Of a stretch of 64,000 bases of DNA, positions 63,662 through 64,000 are shown one piece after another. Source of the DNA: Roseinatronobacter sp. S2 (GTDB lineage Bacteria > Pseudomonadota > Alphaproteobacteria > Rhodobacterales > Rhodobacteraceae); NCBI RefSeq assembly GCF_029581395.1, contig NZ_CP121113.1, positions 1,918,001-1,982,000 of the forward strand, written 5' to 3'. Under the pieces are notes generated by a model that made no database searches, was not told the DNA's origin, and saw nothing but the letters and a program-made list of their open reading frames with translations. The position numbers and the translations under genes were made by a program. Position 1 is the first letter of the stretch; every line of letters starts with the position of its first letter.

Positions 63662-64000
63662 ATGCAGACAAATTTCACACCCGATCAGTTGCAAGATCCG
63701 GCCATCGCGCGGTCCAACGAGGTGCTGCGCGCCTGTGTCCATTGCGGGTTTTGCACGGCCACCTGTCCCACTTATGCCGTGCTGGGGGACGAATTGGACA
63801 GCCCGCGCGGGCGGATATACCTGATCAAGGACATGCTGGAAAAGGGGCGACCGGCGGATGAAAAGACAGTCAAGCATATTGACCGCTGCCTGTCGTGTCT
63901 GGCGTGTATGACCACCTGCCCGTCGGGGGTGCATTACATGCATCTGGTCGATCATGCGCGCGAGCATATTGAACGCACCTACAAGCGCCCCGTGTCGGAC
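63662..64000 (+). CDS. glcF: Glycolate oxidase Fe-S subunit GlcF (3' end cut by window edge)
   Basis: Iron-sulfur subunit, 113 residues visible from ATG 63662 after AGGGGGCGCGCC; it continues past the edge. Two ferredoxin-type cysteine sets are present: CVHCGFCTATCPTYAVLGDE and CLSCLACMTTCPSGVHYMHL, each able to hold a [4Fe-4S] cluster for electron transfer to the membrane quinone pool. It completes glcDEF. Confidence 0.94.
   Translation, partial: MQTNFTPDQLQDPAIARSNEVLRACVHCGFCTATCPTYAVLGDELDSPRGRIYLIKDMLEKGRPADEKTVKHIDRCLSCLACMTTCPSGVHYMHLVDHAREHIERTYKRPVSD

Overview
The window reads as a chromosome segment of an alphaproteobacterium of the Rhodobacteraceae (Paracoccaceae) group. The evidence is the gene repertoire: an ethylmalonyl-CoA mutase, a DksA with one cysteine, a nadA-nadB-nadC operon, a membrane-anchored LuxR-type regulator, glcDEF, and the high-GC codon use of the right two thirds. 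The genus cannot be fixed from the sequence alone.

Region 1 (1-8.35 kb) holds a divergent carbohydrate-use locus. A CUT1-type ABC transporter (binding protein and two permeases, the second cut by the window edge) is on the minus strand. Two Gfo/Idh/MocA oxidoreductases and a FadR-subfamily GntR regulator are on the plus strand. Two copies of TGGTCTTACCA lie between them and are the likely operators. Next come a minus-strand LacI regulator, a decayed sugar-phosphate isomerase remnant and a Dabb-family protein.

Region 2 (8.9-20.0 kb) has visibly lower GC from about 10.9 kb. It carries a complete Dpp/Opp-class importer (two permeases, two ATPases, one large family-5 binding protein). The importer is flanked on both sides by a Gfo/Idh oxidoreductase and a TIM-barrel isomerase/epimerase. 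This context suggests uptake and oxidoreductive breakdown of an oligosaccharide or glycoside rather than of peptides. A UPF0303-like protein and an anchored protein of unknown function follow (20.6-21.7 kb).

Region 3 (21.8-24.05 kb) is a prophage scar. A portal gene with an in-frame stop and a frameshift is fused tail to tail with the C-terminal part of a tyrosine integrase, next to the 3' end of tRNA-Ser(UGA). The lower-GC block to its left may belong to the same tRNA-targeted island.

Region 4 (24.3-64 kb) is mostly core genome. It holds a di-haem peroxidase, leuB, a family-2 glycosyltransferase, a Gfo/Idh-epimerase fusion, an MttB-like methyltransferase, nadABC, a DUF1007/NicO metal exporter pair, a MATE pump, a MoxR/VWA cluster, dksA, a flavin monooxygenase, a retropepsin-like protease, trpB, a PepSY-like protein with a membrane LuxR regulator, trmFO-gluQ, hisI, an Fe-S scaffold, a DjlA-like co-chaperone, ppx, serS, a TfoX C-terminal protein, a lytic transglycosylase, ecm, a LysE exporter and glcDEF (glcF cut by the edge). 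A 174-bp dispersed repeat with inverted ends occurs twice, at 26.9 and 52.8 kb. A 21-bp perfect palindrome overlaps the likely glcDEF promoter.

No CRISPR array, intact insertion sequence, rRNA or recognisable riboswitch was seen. The most notable items are the GntR operator pair, the oxidoreductive sugar island, the 174-bp repeat, the Gfo/Idh-epimerase fusion, the glc palindrome and several small genes shorter than 60 codons.
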